Shown one piece after another: positions 1-5,237 of a DNA stretch of 5,447 bases. Every line of letters begins with the position of its first letter. Position 1 is the first letter of the stretch. The notes under the pieces were generated by a model. It saw nothing but the letters and a program-made list of their open reading frames with translations. It was not told the origin of the DNA and ran no database searches. Source of the stretch: CAYUMU01 sp964445985 (GTDB lineage Bacteria; Planctomycetota; Planctomycetia; Pirellulales; S012-138); contig CAYUMU010000159.1 of assembly GCA_964445985.1 (NCBI GenBank), positions 1-5,447 of the forward strand, written 5' to 3'. Both the position numbers and the translations under genes were made by a program.

Positions 1-222
1 AAAAACCGCCGATTTTTTACGAGCCGAACGCGTTTCCGGACGCGCACTAGCTATATCAATGAGTTGGACTTAGGCGTGGAATGGCAAATTCGCAAAGAGC
101 TGGAATTGGTTTGCGAATATGTGATCACCGATCGCACCAATCTCAACGCCATGAGCACGGGCGAATCGTACCGCCAATTTGAAGGGCAAGTGCTCCGCCT
201 GCAATGCCAACTCAATTTTTGA
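1..222 (+). CDS. C-terminal end of a probable OprO/OprP-type outer-membrane porin (partial)
   Basis: Frame 1 is open from the window edge to a TGA at 220-222 and gives 73 residues; the start lies outside the window. The peptide has alternating polar and hydrophobic stretches typical of transmembrane beta strands (ELDLGVEWQI, ELELVCEYVI, GQVLRLQCQLNF). It ends in phenylalanine, the usual last residue of a beta-barrel outer-membrane protein and the signal read by the BAM machinery. The pattern of strand, 'RTNL', 'Y..FEG' and a final 'LRLQ.QLNF' resembles the end of phosphate-selective porin O/P family proteins, which are common in planctomycetes. If that is right, the protein is a channel for anions or small solutes in the outer membrane. 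The barrel-type end is fairly clear, but the exact family is inferred from a short fragment. Substrate specificity cannot be read from it. Confidence 0.62.
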   Translation, partial: KNRRFFTSRTRFRTRTSYINELDLGVEWQIRKELELVCEYVITDRTNLNAMSTGESYRQFEGQVLRLQCQLNF

Positions 223-362
223 ACTGGCATGGCAGGAATTCTTGAACGCTGCGCTCCCAACGTCCTCCGCCGCGAGCTAATAGCCCACGAATCCAGGCTC
301 CCGGTGGTCGCTTTCCGGTCATTGGCGGCGCAACCGTCAATAACCGCGAGGCGAAGCCTGGT
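223..362. other. Convergent intergenic gap
   Basis: This gap lies between two converging genes, the porin end (+) and the DUF1080 gene (-). The only structure seen is a 7-base inverted repeat, CCAGGCT at 293-299 and AGCCTGG at 355-361, followed on the plus strand by TTTATTT. The 55-base loop makes it a poor intrinsic terminator. No strong terminator is evident for either gene. Confidence 0.3.
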
Positions 363-1373
363 TTATTTGACGGCCCAAATATTGCGAAAGACCACGGGGT
401 TGCCGTGACCTTGCAGATACCAGCCGAGGTCTTCGGGGCCTTCGGCCGATTTGCCGGGGGTGCCCTTGGTGAGTTCGACATCGTCGTGAATGACCACGCC
501 GTTGTGCTTGACGGTGATGCGTCCGTTGGCGACCTTTTTGCCATTCTCATATTTGGCGGCGGTGAAGTCGATGTCGTAGGTTTGCCACGACAGCGGAGGA
601 AAGCACATGTTCACGGCCGGCTCGCCAATGGAGTAGATGCCGCCGCACTCGTTGTTCTTGCCTTCGAGGCCGAACGAGTCGAGCACTTGAATTTCGTAGC
701 GGCTTTGGGCGTAAACGCCGCTATTGCCGCGAGCCTGGCCGCGGGCGAACGGTTTGAAAGGAGTGCGAAATTCGATGTGGAATTTGCAGTCGCCGAATTT
801 TTCTGTGGTGGTGCAGCTCGCTTGCAGGTAGTCGTCTTCGCTGAGCTTGCCACCTTCAAAGTTGTCGGCCGATTTGCCGTCGAACAGCACGATGGCGCCC
901 TGAGGGGGCTTGGCGCCGAGGGTGGGACTTTTGCGTTCTACCTTTTTGAAGGCGCCGGCGCTCTTGCCGGAGATGTCGTGAACCGTGAGTTGCCCATCTT
1001 TGAGCGACAGCTTGAAAGCATTTTCACCCTGGAGCGTGGTTCCATCATCTTGAAGGGTGACCGTGGCGACTTCACGATGATCGCCTTTTTTCCAGCCATC
1101 GCCGGGCAGGCCGCCCACCAGGTGAACGACATCGAACTTGCCATCGCCCAGGGCCACGATTTGCACGCCGTGTTGCTTGCCGTCGGTGCCCTGGCCGGCG
1201 TATTCACCCTGAATGGTGAAATCGGGGCCGGCTTGGGCCGGGTCGGTGATGGTAACGTCTTGGGGGGCGGGCTTCTTTTCTTGCGTGAAGGAGACGGAAG
1301 CCAGCGAATTCAGTACGAGCAGTCCCGCGGCGAATCCGCAAAACAGGCGAACGGGGAGTTGCAAGGTGGGCAT
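363..1373 (-). CDS. Secreted DUF1080 / 3-keto-disaccharide hydrolase-domain protein
   Basis: The product has 336 residues. Residues 1-30 form a signal peptide: a short basic start, a hydrophobic core (LFCGFAAGLLVLNSLA) and a polar SVSFTQ end, so it is probably exported. Residues about 50-146 form a small beta-rich region (FTIQGEYAG, VVHLVGGLPGDGW, VTLQDDGTTLQGE, LSLKDGQLTVHD). Residues about 158-336 match the DUF1080 fold (PF06439, a concanavalin/LamG-like jelly roll), with these landmarks: LFDGKSADNF at 163-172, FHIEFRTPF at 198-206, RGNSGVYAQSRYEIQVLDSF at 215-234, CGGIYSI at 243-249, SWQTYDIDF at 262-270, ITVKHNGVVIHDD at 286-298, and a closing VVFRNIWAV. The family is linked to cleavage of 3-keto-glycosides and is greatly expanded in planctomycetes. 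The start is supported by GGAGA eight bases upstream of the ATG (1382-1386, complement). The family call is secure; the sugar substrate is unknown. Confidence 0.9.
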   Translation of the reverse strand: MPTLQLPVRLFCGFAAGLLVLNSLASVSFTQEKKPAPQDVTITDPAQAGPDFTIQGEYAGQGTDGKQHGVQIVALGDGKFDVVHLVGGLPGDGWKKGDHREVATVTLQDDGTTLQGENAFKLSLKDGQLTVHDISGKSAGAFKKVERKSPTLGAKPPQGAIVLFDGKSADNFEGGKLSEDDYLQASCTTTEKFGDCKFHIEFRTPFKPFARGQARGNSGVYAQSRYEIQVLDSFGLEGKNNECGGIYSIGEPAVNMCFPPLSWQTYDIDFTAAKYENGKKVANGRITVKHNGVVIHDDVELTKGTPGKSAEGPEDLGWYLQGHGNPVVFRNIWAVK

Positions 1374-1490
1374 GGTTAAAATCTCCGGGCAATTTGCGAG
1401 AATAGGCAGTTCAACCGTTTGCGGTAGCTTCAGCGGCTATTGTGCATGATTGCAGTGGACTGTTCAATTGTATATAGCGCTCGTTTTGGA

Positions 1491-1546
1491 ACTCCCTCGC
1501 TGACGCGTCGGGTTGCGAATTGCGGTTCCTTTCGCGGAGCGAAAGG
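1491..1546. repeat. Palindromic intergenic repeat element (REP/MITE-like)
   Basis: Two palindromic parts lie side by side downstream of the cytosine deaminase gene. The first is centred on GACGCGTC (1502-1509) within a conserved-looking block. Read on the minus strand, that block contains GCAACCCGACGCGT (1516-1503), which recurs on the plus strand at 5391-5404. The second is a perfect hairpin, CCTTTCGC (1528-1535), loop GGA, GCGAAAGG (1539-1546). There is no run of T after the hairpin on either strand, so it is not a textbook intrinsic terminator, although it could still stop or stabilise the deaminase transcript. The two-copy core suggests a dispersed genomic repeat rather than a gene-specific site. 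Confidence 0.5.
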
Positions 1547-1556
1547 CGACTATGGT

Positions 1557-1994
1557 TCACACGCCGATGTCTTCGTTCCATAGCTGGGGGTTGGCGGCGA
1601 TGAATTCTTTCATCAGTTGCACGCAGCGCTCGTTTTGAAGCACGTTGACCGTCACGCCGCGGCCGCGGAGCAGGTCTTCATCGCCCAGGAAGGTGAGATT
1701 TTCGCCGACCACGACGGTGGGAATTTGGTACAGCAGGATGGCGCCCGAGCACATGGGGCAGGGCGACAGCGTGGTGTAGAGCACGCTTTGCGCATAGATG
1801 GCTGCGGGCAGGCGGCCGGCGTTTTCGAGGGCGTCCATCTCGCCATGCAAAATGGCGCTGCCGCGCTGCATGCGGCGATTGTGGCCCCGGCCGATGATTT
1901 TACCGCCATGCACCAGAACCGAGCCGATGGGGATTCCACCTTCGGCCAGGCCGGCTTCTGCTTCGGCAATGGCAGCGGCTAGGAACGAGTCCAT
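1557..1994 (-). CDS. Cytosine deaminase, yeast FCY1-like zinc enzyme
   Basis: The product has 145 residues and belongs to the cytidine/deoxycytidylate deaminase superfamily. The zinc site is complete: H50 and catalytic E52 in LHGEMDALENAGRL, and C79 and C82 in LSPCPMCSGA. It looks closer to fungal cytosine deaminase (FCY1, 158 aa) than to tRNA adenosine deaminase or guanine deaminase. GGIPIG, GRGHNRRMQRGSAILHGE, LYTTLSPCPMC, VVGEN, ERC..LMK.FI and the closing W.EDIG all follow the yeast sequence. Residues known to hold the base in yeast have counterparts here: N39 (Asn51), F102 (Phe114), W139 (Trp152) and D142 (Asp155). The likely reaction is cytosine to uracil plus ammonia, in the cytosol, for pyrimidine salvage. 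No signal peptide is seen. The start has a good Shine-Dalgarno sequence, AAGGGAGA, eight bases upstream. It is not related to the TIM-barrel CodA of E. coli, so that symbol is not used. Confidence 0.88.
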   Translation of the reverse strand: MDSFLAAAIAEAEAGLAEGGIPIGSVLVHGGKIIGRGHNRRMQRGSAILHGEMDALENAGRLPAAIYAQSVLYTTLSPCPMCSGAILLYQIPTVVVGENLTFLGDEDLLRGRGVTVNVLQNERCVQLMKEFIAANPQLWNEDIGV

Positions 1995-2028
1995 GGCTTT
2001 GTCTCCCTTCGCGGATGCCGCGCGTGTG

Positions 2029-2061
2029 GCTGAGCGTTAGCGCACAGCTTACCACGCGTGG
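2029..2061. other. Hairpin and palindrome between the GlsB-like and deaminase genes
   Basis: In the 102-base gap there is an imperfect hairpin, GCTGAGCG (2029-2036), loop TTAG, CGCACAGC (2041-2048), with one mismatch. Next to it is a perfect 10-base palindrome, CCACGCGTGG (2052-2061). No T-run follows on the minus strand. It may end the upstream transcript weakly or be an operator-like site; neither can be decided from sequence alone. Confidence 0.25.
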
Positions 2062-2096
2062 GCGAAGAAAGTGAAGTGATGGGATGCGGCCCAGGT

Positions 2097-2468
2097 CTAT
2101 CGGCGGCGTTTCTTGCGGAACGACCAGACCTTGCGGCGGGGACCGATGGCGCCGTCTTCGGCCTCGACGATATAAGAGCCTGAGAACAGGCGGTAGAAGG
2201 CCAGCAGCAGGAAGGCGCCGCCGGTGGCCACCACAAAGCCGAGGGGGCTGACGGGCGTAACGCGGTAGGTATCGAGGAAGTACATCATGAGGCCGCAGCC
2301 GATGACGCTCCCGCCAATGCCCATGATGAGCGTGACAATGGCGCCGCCGGGATCGCGGCCCGGCATGATGGCTTTGGCGGTGAGGCCGACGAGGGTGCCG
2401 AAGCCGACCCACACCAGCAGGTCGTGCAGGGCCTCGTTGATGAGGGTCATCCATTCTCCGTCGGCCAT
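2097..2468 (-). CDS. GlsB/YeaQ/YmgE-family membrane protein (transglycosylase-associated)
   Basis: The product is a small inner-membrane protein of 123 residues. Three hydrophobic segments are visible, at about 15-34 (LLVWVGFGTLVGLTAKAI), 42-64 (GAIVTLIMGIGGSVIGCGLMMYF) and 75-94 (PLGFVVATGGAFLLLAFYRL). The loop AKAIMPGRDPGG (31-42) after the first segment is the hallmark of the Transgly_assoc family (PF04226). The tail (about 98-123) is charged and ends in a run of Arg and Lys, which favours a cytoplasmic C-terminus. The family is linked to stress responses in several bacteria, but its molecular role is not settled; the 'transglycosylase' label is historical. Two starts are possible. M1 has only GGAAG seven bases upstream. 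M7 (ATG at 2450-2448) has CGGAGA five bases upstream and would give a 117-residue protein. The residues between the two starts add nothing recognisable. Confidence 0.85.
   Translation of the reverse strand: MADGEWMTLINEALHDLLVWVGFGTLVGLTAKAIMPGRDPGGAIVTLIMGIGGSVIGCGLMMYFLDTYRVTPVSPLGFVVATGGAFLLLAFYRLFSGSYIVEAEDGAIGPRRKVWSFRKKRRR
2455..2460 (-). promoter_or_regulatory. Internal Shine-Dalgarno favouring the downstream start of the GlsB-like gene
   Basis: CGGAGA lies five bases before the second in-frame ATG (2450-2448) and inside the first six codons of the longer form. It is a better match to the anti-SD than the GGAAG (2476-2480, complement) before the first ATG. The true start may therefore be the second one, or both may be used. 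Confidence 0.4.
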
Positions 2469-2680
2469 GTTTCAACTTCCGTGTTGCCAGCGGATGGGTT
2501 TCGATGGAGGGGAGGCTCGCGCGCGATACTTCGCCGCGGAGCACTCAGCATTCTCTATCGACGCTCGCCGCGCGTCGTTCGCTGGAGAAAAGGCGCGACC
2601 GGCGCAGCTTACGCAACCAGCGCCGTTGGCCGCTGGCGGGGCGTGCTGCCATGGGGGGCGCGGAAAAACTTCTCAAGTTA

Positions 2681-2696
2681 TGGCATGCACCGTGCT
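2681..2696 (+). promoter_or_regulatory. Putative sigma-54 (RpoN) -24/-12 promoter
   Basis: TGGCATGCACCGTGCT fits the sigma-54 consensus TGGCACG-N4-TTGCW. The invariant GG and GC are present with exactly ten bases between them; the mismatches are T for C in the -24 element and G for T in the -12 element. It is preceded by an A/T-rich stretch (2664-2680) and points toward the thioredoxin-protease gene. Transcription would start near 2707 and leave a leader of about 195 bases. If real, expression would need RpoN and an enhancer-binding activator. This is a single pattern match and is untested. Confidence 0.45.
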
Positions 2697-2889
2697 ATGT
2701 GGTGACTTCGCCAACTTGCGGTCGGCCCCAGCTGGTCAGCTTAAACCTAGAACGGATTTTTAGTTAGAGCCGACCAGCCTGCCTGCGAAGGATTCGCTAG
2801 CAAGGCCGCGGAATTGTAAAAGTTGGAAAACCCCGCGTAGTTTTTGCATTTTCTCCCCGCTTGTCGGGTAGAAGCCAAATAGCGATTCC

Positions 2890-2897
2890 AAGGAGGG
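2890..2897 (+). promoter_or_regulatory. Strong Shine-Dalgarno fixing the start of the thioredoxin-protease gene
   Basis: AAGGAGGG ends four bases before the ATG at 2902. It is the best ribosome binding site in the window and supports this start over other in-frame candidates. The protein so begun opens directly with a signal peptide. Confidence 0.75.
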
Positions 2898-2901
2898 AAC
2901 G

Positions 2902-4455
2902 ATGGCTTCGTTGCACGCATTGGTAGTTACGGTAGCGGTTCTAGCCGGGGCCAACAGCGCCGCCGGCGGCGAGACCGCGCTGTTGGATTTCACGTCGGCC
3001 AACTGCGGACCTTGCCGGCAGATGGCTCCCATCGTTCATCAATTGGCGGCGAATGGTTATCCCGTTCGCGTTGTTGATACGGGGCAAAACCCGCACCTGG
3101 CCGCGCAATACCGTGTCAGCGGCATTCCTTGCTTTGTGATGGTAGTGAATGGGCAGGAAGTGGACCGCGTGGTGGGCGCCACCTCGGTGGAGCGTTTGCG
3201 GCAGATGCTGGCCAAGGCGGATCAGGGTGGAAACGAAAGCGGCGACCCGCGCCGCGGAACTCCGGCTCACCTGGCTTCGACCCCGCTGCCGAGCAAGAGC
3301 GCGGTTGCCCCCTTGGGCCGCGAATCGCAAGTCAACCCTGCTGGCGCGGCGGCTCCCGCCAACGCCGAGCAATTGCAGCCGCTGATTGATCGGTTGATGC
3401 AAGCCAGCGTGCGGATTCGCGTGACGGGCGATGGCCAGTCGTTTGACACCGGGTCGGGCACGGTGATCGCCTATCGGGCCGGAGAGGCCCTGATTTTGAC
3501 CTGTGGGCACGTGTTCCGCGACACGGCCGGCAGGGGGCAAATGACCGTGGACTTCTTCGGCGCCCAGCCGGAACGGGGCGTGCCGGCTCAGATGATTGGC
3601 TACGACCTTCGCCGCGACGTGGGCTTGATCTGTGCCCGTCCGTCGCGGGCGATCGTACCCATTCCCGTGGCAACCGTGGGCGTGAACGCCCAGGTGACCG
3701 AAACCGTGATCAGCATTGGCTGCGATCACGGGAACGATCCCACCGCCAAGGTGAGCCGCGTGACCAGTATTGACAAGTACGTGGGACCGCCCAACCTGCA
3801 AGTGGCGGGACAGCCAGAAGTGGGCCGCAGCGGCGGTGGGCTGTTCAACCTGCAGGGCGAAGTGATCGGCGTGTGCAATGCGAAAGACCCCGAATACAAC
3901 GAGGGCTTGTACGCGGCGCTGGCTTCGGTGCATGCGGAGCTGGATCGGCATCAAATGCAAACGGTGTATCAGCGGATCTCGCCGCCACTCCATGAGCGGC
4001 TGGCCGAGACGGTTACTCCTCCCTCGATGGCGGACTCGATGCCGCGGGCCACGGCGCCGCGCAGCACGATTTACGACAGCCTGGCGACGAACTTGAACAG
4101 TGATGAAGCGGCCGCGTTGTTGGCGATTCAAAATCATTCGGCGGAGATCCTACTGCACGTGCAAACGGCTTCGGATCAGGCCGACGGCCGCCGAGGGTTG
4201 ACGCTCAGCAATGCTTCGCCCGAGTTCCTGCGGCGGTTGGCCGCCTGGAAAGAAGGCCAGCAACCGCCGAGTTTCACCACGCAAAAGGAAATTCAACCGC
4301 CGGCTCAGCCCGCGGGCACCTGGCCTGGCCAGACAACCGCGGATCACCAACCGATTCCGCCCTGGCGGGGTGGATCGCGGTTGGCTCCGGTGCCTTCCGC
4401 GAATGAGGCTCCGGTGATCAACCGGGATTTGCGGTGGCGGCAGTTGGGGAATTGA
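2902..4455 (+). CDS. Exported thioredoxin-fold / trypsin-like serine protease fusion protein
   Basis: The product has 517 residues. Residues 1-22 form a signal peptide (hydrophobic LVVTVAVLAGA, then small residues ANSAAGG), so it acts outside the cytoplasm. Residues about 24-106 form a thioredoxin domain: LLDFTSANCGPCRQMAP carries the redox pair C35/C38 (CGPC), and SGIPCFV has the cis-proline P76. Residues about 107-155 are a Pro/Ala/Ser-rich linker. Residues about 160-350 form a trypsin-like (S1C/HtrA-type) domain with a plausible full triad: H203 in ILTCGHVF, D239 in RRDVGLI and S310 in GRSGGGLF, followed by GEVIGVC. Four cysteines (C201, C244, C274, C325) lie in the protease domain, one of them two residues before H203. 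No PDZ domain follows. Residues about 360-517 hold a short helical patch (about 400-423) and a Pro/Gln-rich tail that I do not recognise. The domain calls are firm; the substrate, and whether the two domains regulate each other, are unknown. Confidence 0.88.
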   Translation: MASLHALVVTVAVLAGANSAAGGETALLDFTSANCGPCRQMAPIVHQLAANGYPVRVVDTGQNPHLAAQYRVSGIPCFVMVVNGQEVDRVVGATSVERLRQMLAKADQGGNESGDPRRGTPAHLASTPLPSKSAVAPLGRESQVNPAGAAAPANAEQLQPLIDRLMQASVRIRVTGDGQSFDTGSGTVIAYRAGEALILTCGHVFRDTAGRGQMTVDFFGAQPERGVPAQMIGYDLRRDVGLICARPSRAIVPIPVATVGVNAQVTETVISIGCDHGNDPTAKVSRVTSIDKYVGPPNLQVAGQPEVGRSGGGLFNLQGEVIGVCNAKDPEYNEGLYAALASVHAELDRHQMQTVYQRISPPLHERLAETVTPPSMADSMPRATAPRSTIYDSLATNLNSDEAAALLAIQNHSAEILLHVQTASDQADGRRGLTLSNASPEFLRRLAAWKEGQQPPSFTTQKEIQPPAQPAGTWPGQTTADHQPIPPWRGGSRLAPVPSANEAPVINRDLRWRQLGN

Positions 4456-4499
4456 ACAAGCGGTACTTCGTTAATTTTTGTTCGAAGGCATGGGAAGCA

Positions 4500-4535
4500 A
4501 TTTCGCGGCGCTCCCGGTCGCAAGCGCCGCGAAAT
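4500..4535 (+). terminator. Strong 13-bp hairpin after the thioredoxin-protease gene
   Basis: The arms 4500-4512 and 4523-4535 are perfectly complementary (ATTTCGCGGCGCT pairing with AGCGCCGCGAAAT) around a 10-base loop. The hairpin sits 44 bases after the stop of the thioredoxin-protease gene. The bases after it are GTTTG rather than a long T-run, so termination may be partial. It ends five bases before the ribosome binding site (GAGGG, 4540-4544) of the next gene, so in a read-through transcript it would lie in that gene's leader and could affect translation. Confidence 0.55.
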
Positions 4536-4553
4536 GTTTGAGGGATACACCCA

Positions 4554-5237
4554 ATGATCGTCCGAATGTTAGCGGGCTTTGCCTGCAAACGCGTTGCGGC
4601 TGATTCCACGCACGGGACAAGCCACGCGGGAGCGCGCGCTAGCCGCCATGGCTGGAGGCGGCGCGGCTGGTTGGCGGTTGTGTTACTGCTGGGCTGTCGA
4701 TCGCCTTACGCGGCCGACCGGGGCGCGCTCTTTGGGGGCGGCGTCGGCGCGGTTTCGGGGGCGATTATCGGGAATCAACTGGGGAGCACCGCGGGCGGCG
4801 CCATAATTGGCGCTGGCGTGGGCGCATTGACGGGCGCCGCGGTGGGGAACGCCATTGATGAAGTGGATGCTCGCAACCAGGCCCACATACAGCAAACACT
4901 TGGCCGACCTTTGCCACCGGGCGGGGTCACGGTGGACGACCTGATCATGATGACGCAGGCAGGCGTGACGGAAGATGTGATCGCCACGCACATTCAATAC
5001 CACGGGATGGCCCGACCGCTGGCGACAGGCGACCTGATTCGGCTGCAACAGTCGGGCGTTTCGAGCCGGGTGATCCAGGTGGCGCAGCAACCGCCCGCGA
5101 TGGCCGCAACACCCGTGGCCTACGGCCCACCCCCTCCGCCGCCAGGCATGATTGTGGAAGAGATTTACTACGCTCCTCCTCCTCCGCCGTGCTATTACCG
5201 GCCCCGTTCGCACTTTCACGTGCATGGAAGGTTTTAG
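4554..5237 (+). CDS. Glycine-zipper lipoprotein with paired GV(T/S) helical motif
   Basis: The product has 227 residues. A long basic N-terminus (1-38, ending RHGWRRR) precedes a hydrophobic stretch with the lipobox-like LLGC. C48 would be lipidated, placing the protein in the cell envelope. Residues about 56-102 form a glycine zipper (GALFGGGVGAVSGAIIG, then AGGAIIGAGVGALTGAAVG), which packs as close-spaced membrane helices as in the YMGG/Omp glycine-zipper families. Residues about 127-178 hold a duplicated motif: DLIMMTQAGVTEDVIATHI and, 31 residues on, DLIRLQQSGVSSRVIQVAQ. The tail is rich in Pro and Tyr (PPPPPPG, APPPPPCYY) and ends in His/Arg/Phe. This layout is familiar from planctomycete proteins of unknown function. 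GAGGG nine bases upstream supports the ATG. The 37-residue n-region is long for a lipoprotein, so translation might begin at M5 (ATG at 4566), though this shortens it little. The exact role is unknown; an envelope structural role is inferred. Confidence 0.82.
   Translation: MIVRMLAGFACKRVAADSTHGTSHAGARASRHGWRRRGWLAVVLLLGCRSPYAADRGALFGGGVGAVSGAIIGNQLGSTAGGAIIGAGVGALTGAAVGNAIDEVDARNQAHIQQTLGRPLPPGGVTVDDLIMMTQAGVTEDVIATHIQYHGMARPLATGDLIRLQQSGVSSRVIQVAQQPPAMAATPVAYGPPPPPPGMIVEEIYYAPPPPPCYYRPRSHFHVHGRF

Larger units (their letters stand above)
2469..2901. other. Divergent intergenic region (433 bases), non-coding
   Basis: This spacer separates the leftward GlsB-like gene from the rightward thioredoxin-protease gene and should hold promoters for both. 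No convincing gene lies in it: short open frames here have no recognisable product and mostly run into the flanking genes. The left half (2469-2660) is GC-rich with short inverted repeats. The right half holds the sigma-54-like site at 2681-2696, alternative 7-base stems at 2720-2778, and a more A/T-rich stretch (2805-2890) leading to a strong ribosome binding site. No clear promoter was found for the leftward gene. Confidence 0.6.

Noticed and set aside
405..1379. 324-residue open frame on the plus strand
   Set aside because: It lies wholly opposite the DUF1080 gene, whose product has a signal peptide and clear family motifs. The antisense product has no recognisable domain; long antisense frames are common in GC-rich genes.
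1478..1638. Direct repeat AGCGCTCGTTTTG at about 1476-1488 and 1625-1637
   Set aside because: A 13-base match of this kind is plausible by chance in a window this size (my rough estimate is about 0.2 expected per strand). One copy lies inside the deaminase coding sequence, so it is unlikely to be a functional repeat.
2287..2763. 158-residue plus-strand frame running from the GlsB-like gene into the spacer
   Set aside because: Half of it is antisense to a conserved membrane protein and the rest has no recognisable motif.
2760..3032. 90-residue minus-strand frame over the start of the thioredoxin-protease gene
   Set aside because: It overlaps the strong ribosome binding site and signal peptide of the real gene and resembles no family.
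2941..4137. 398-residue open frame on the minus strand
   Set aside because: It is antisense to the thioredoxin-protease gene. The product is rich in Arg, His and Ala without a recognisable motif, as expected from a shadow frame.
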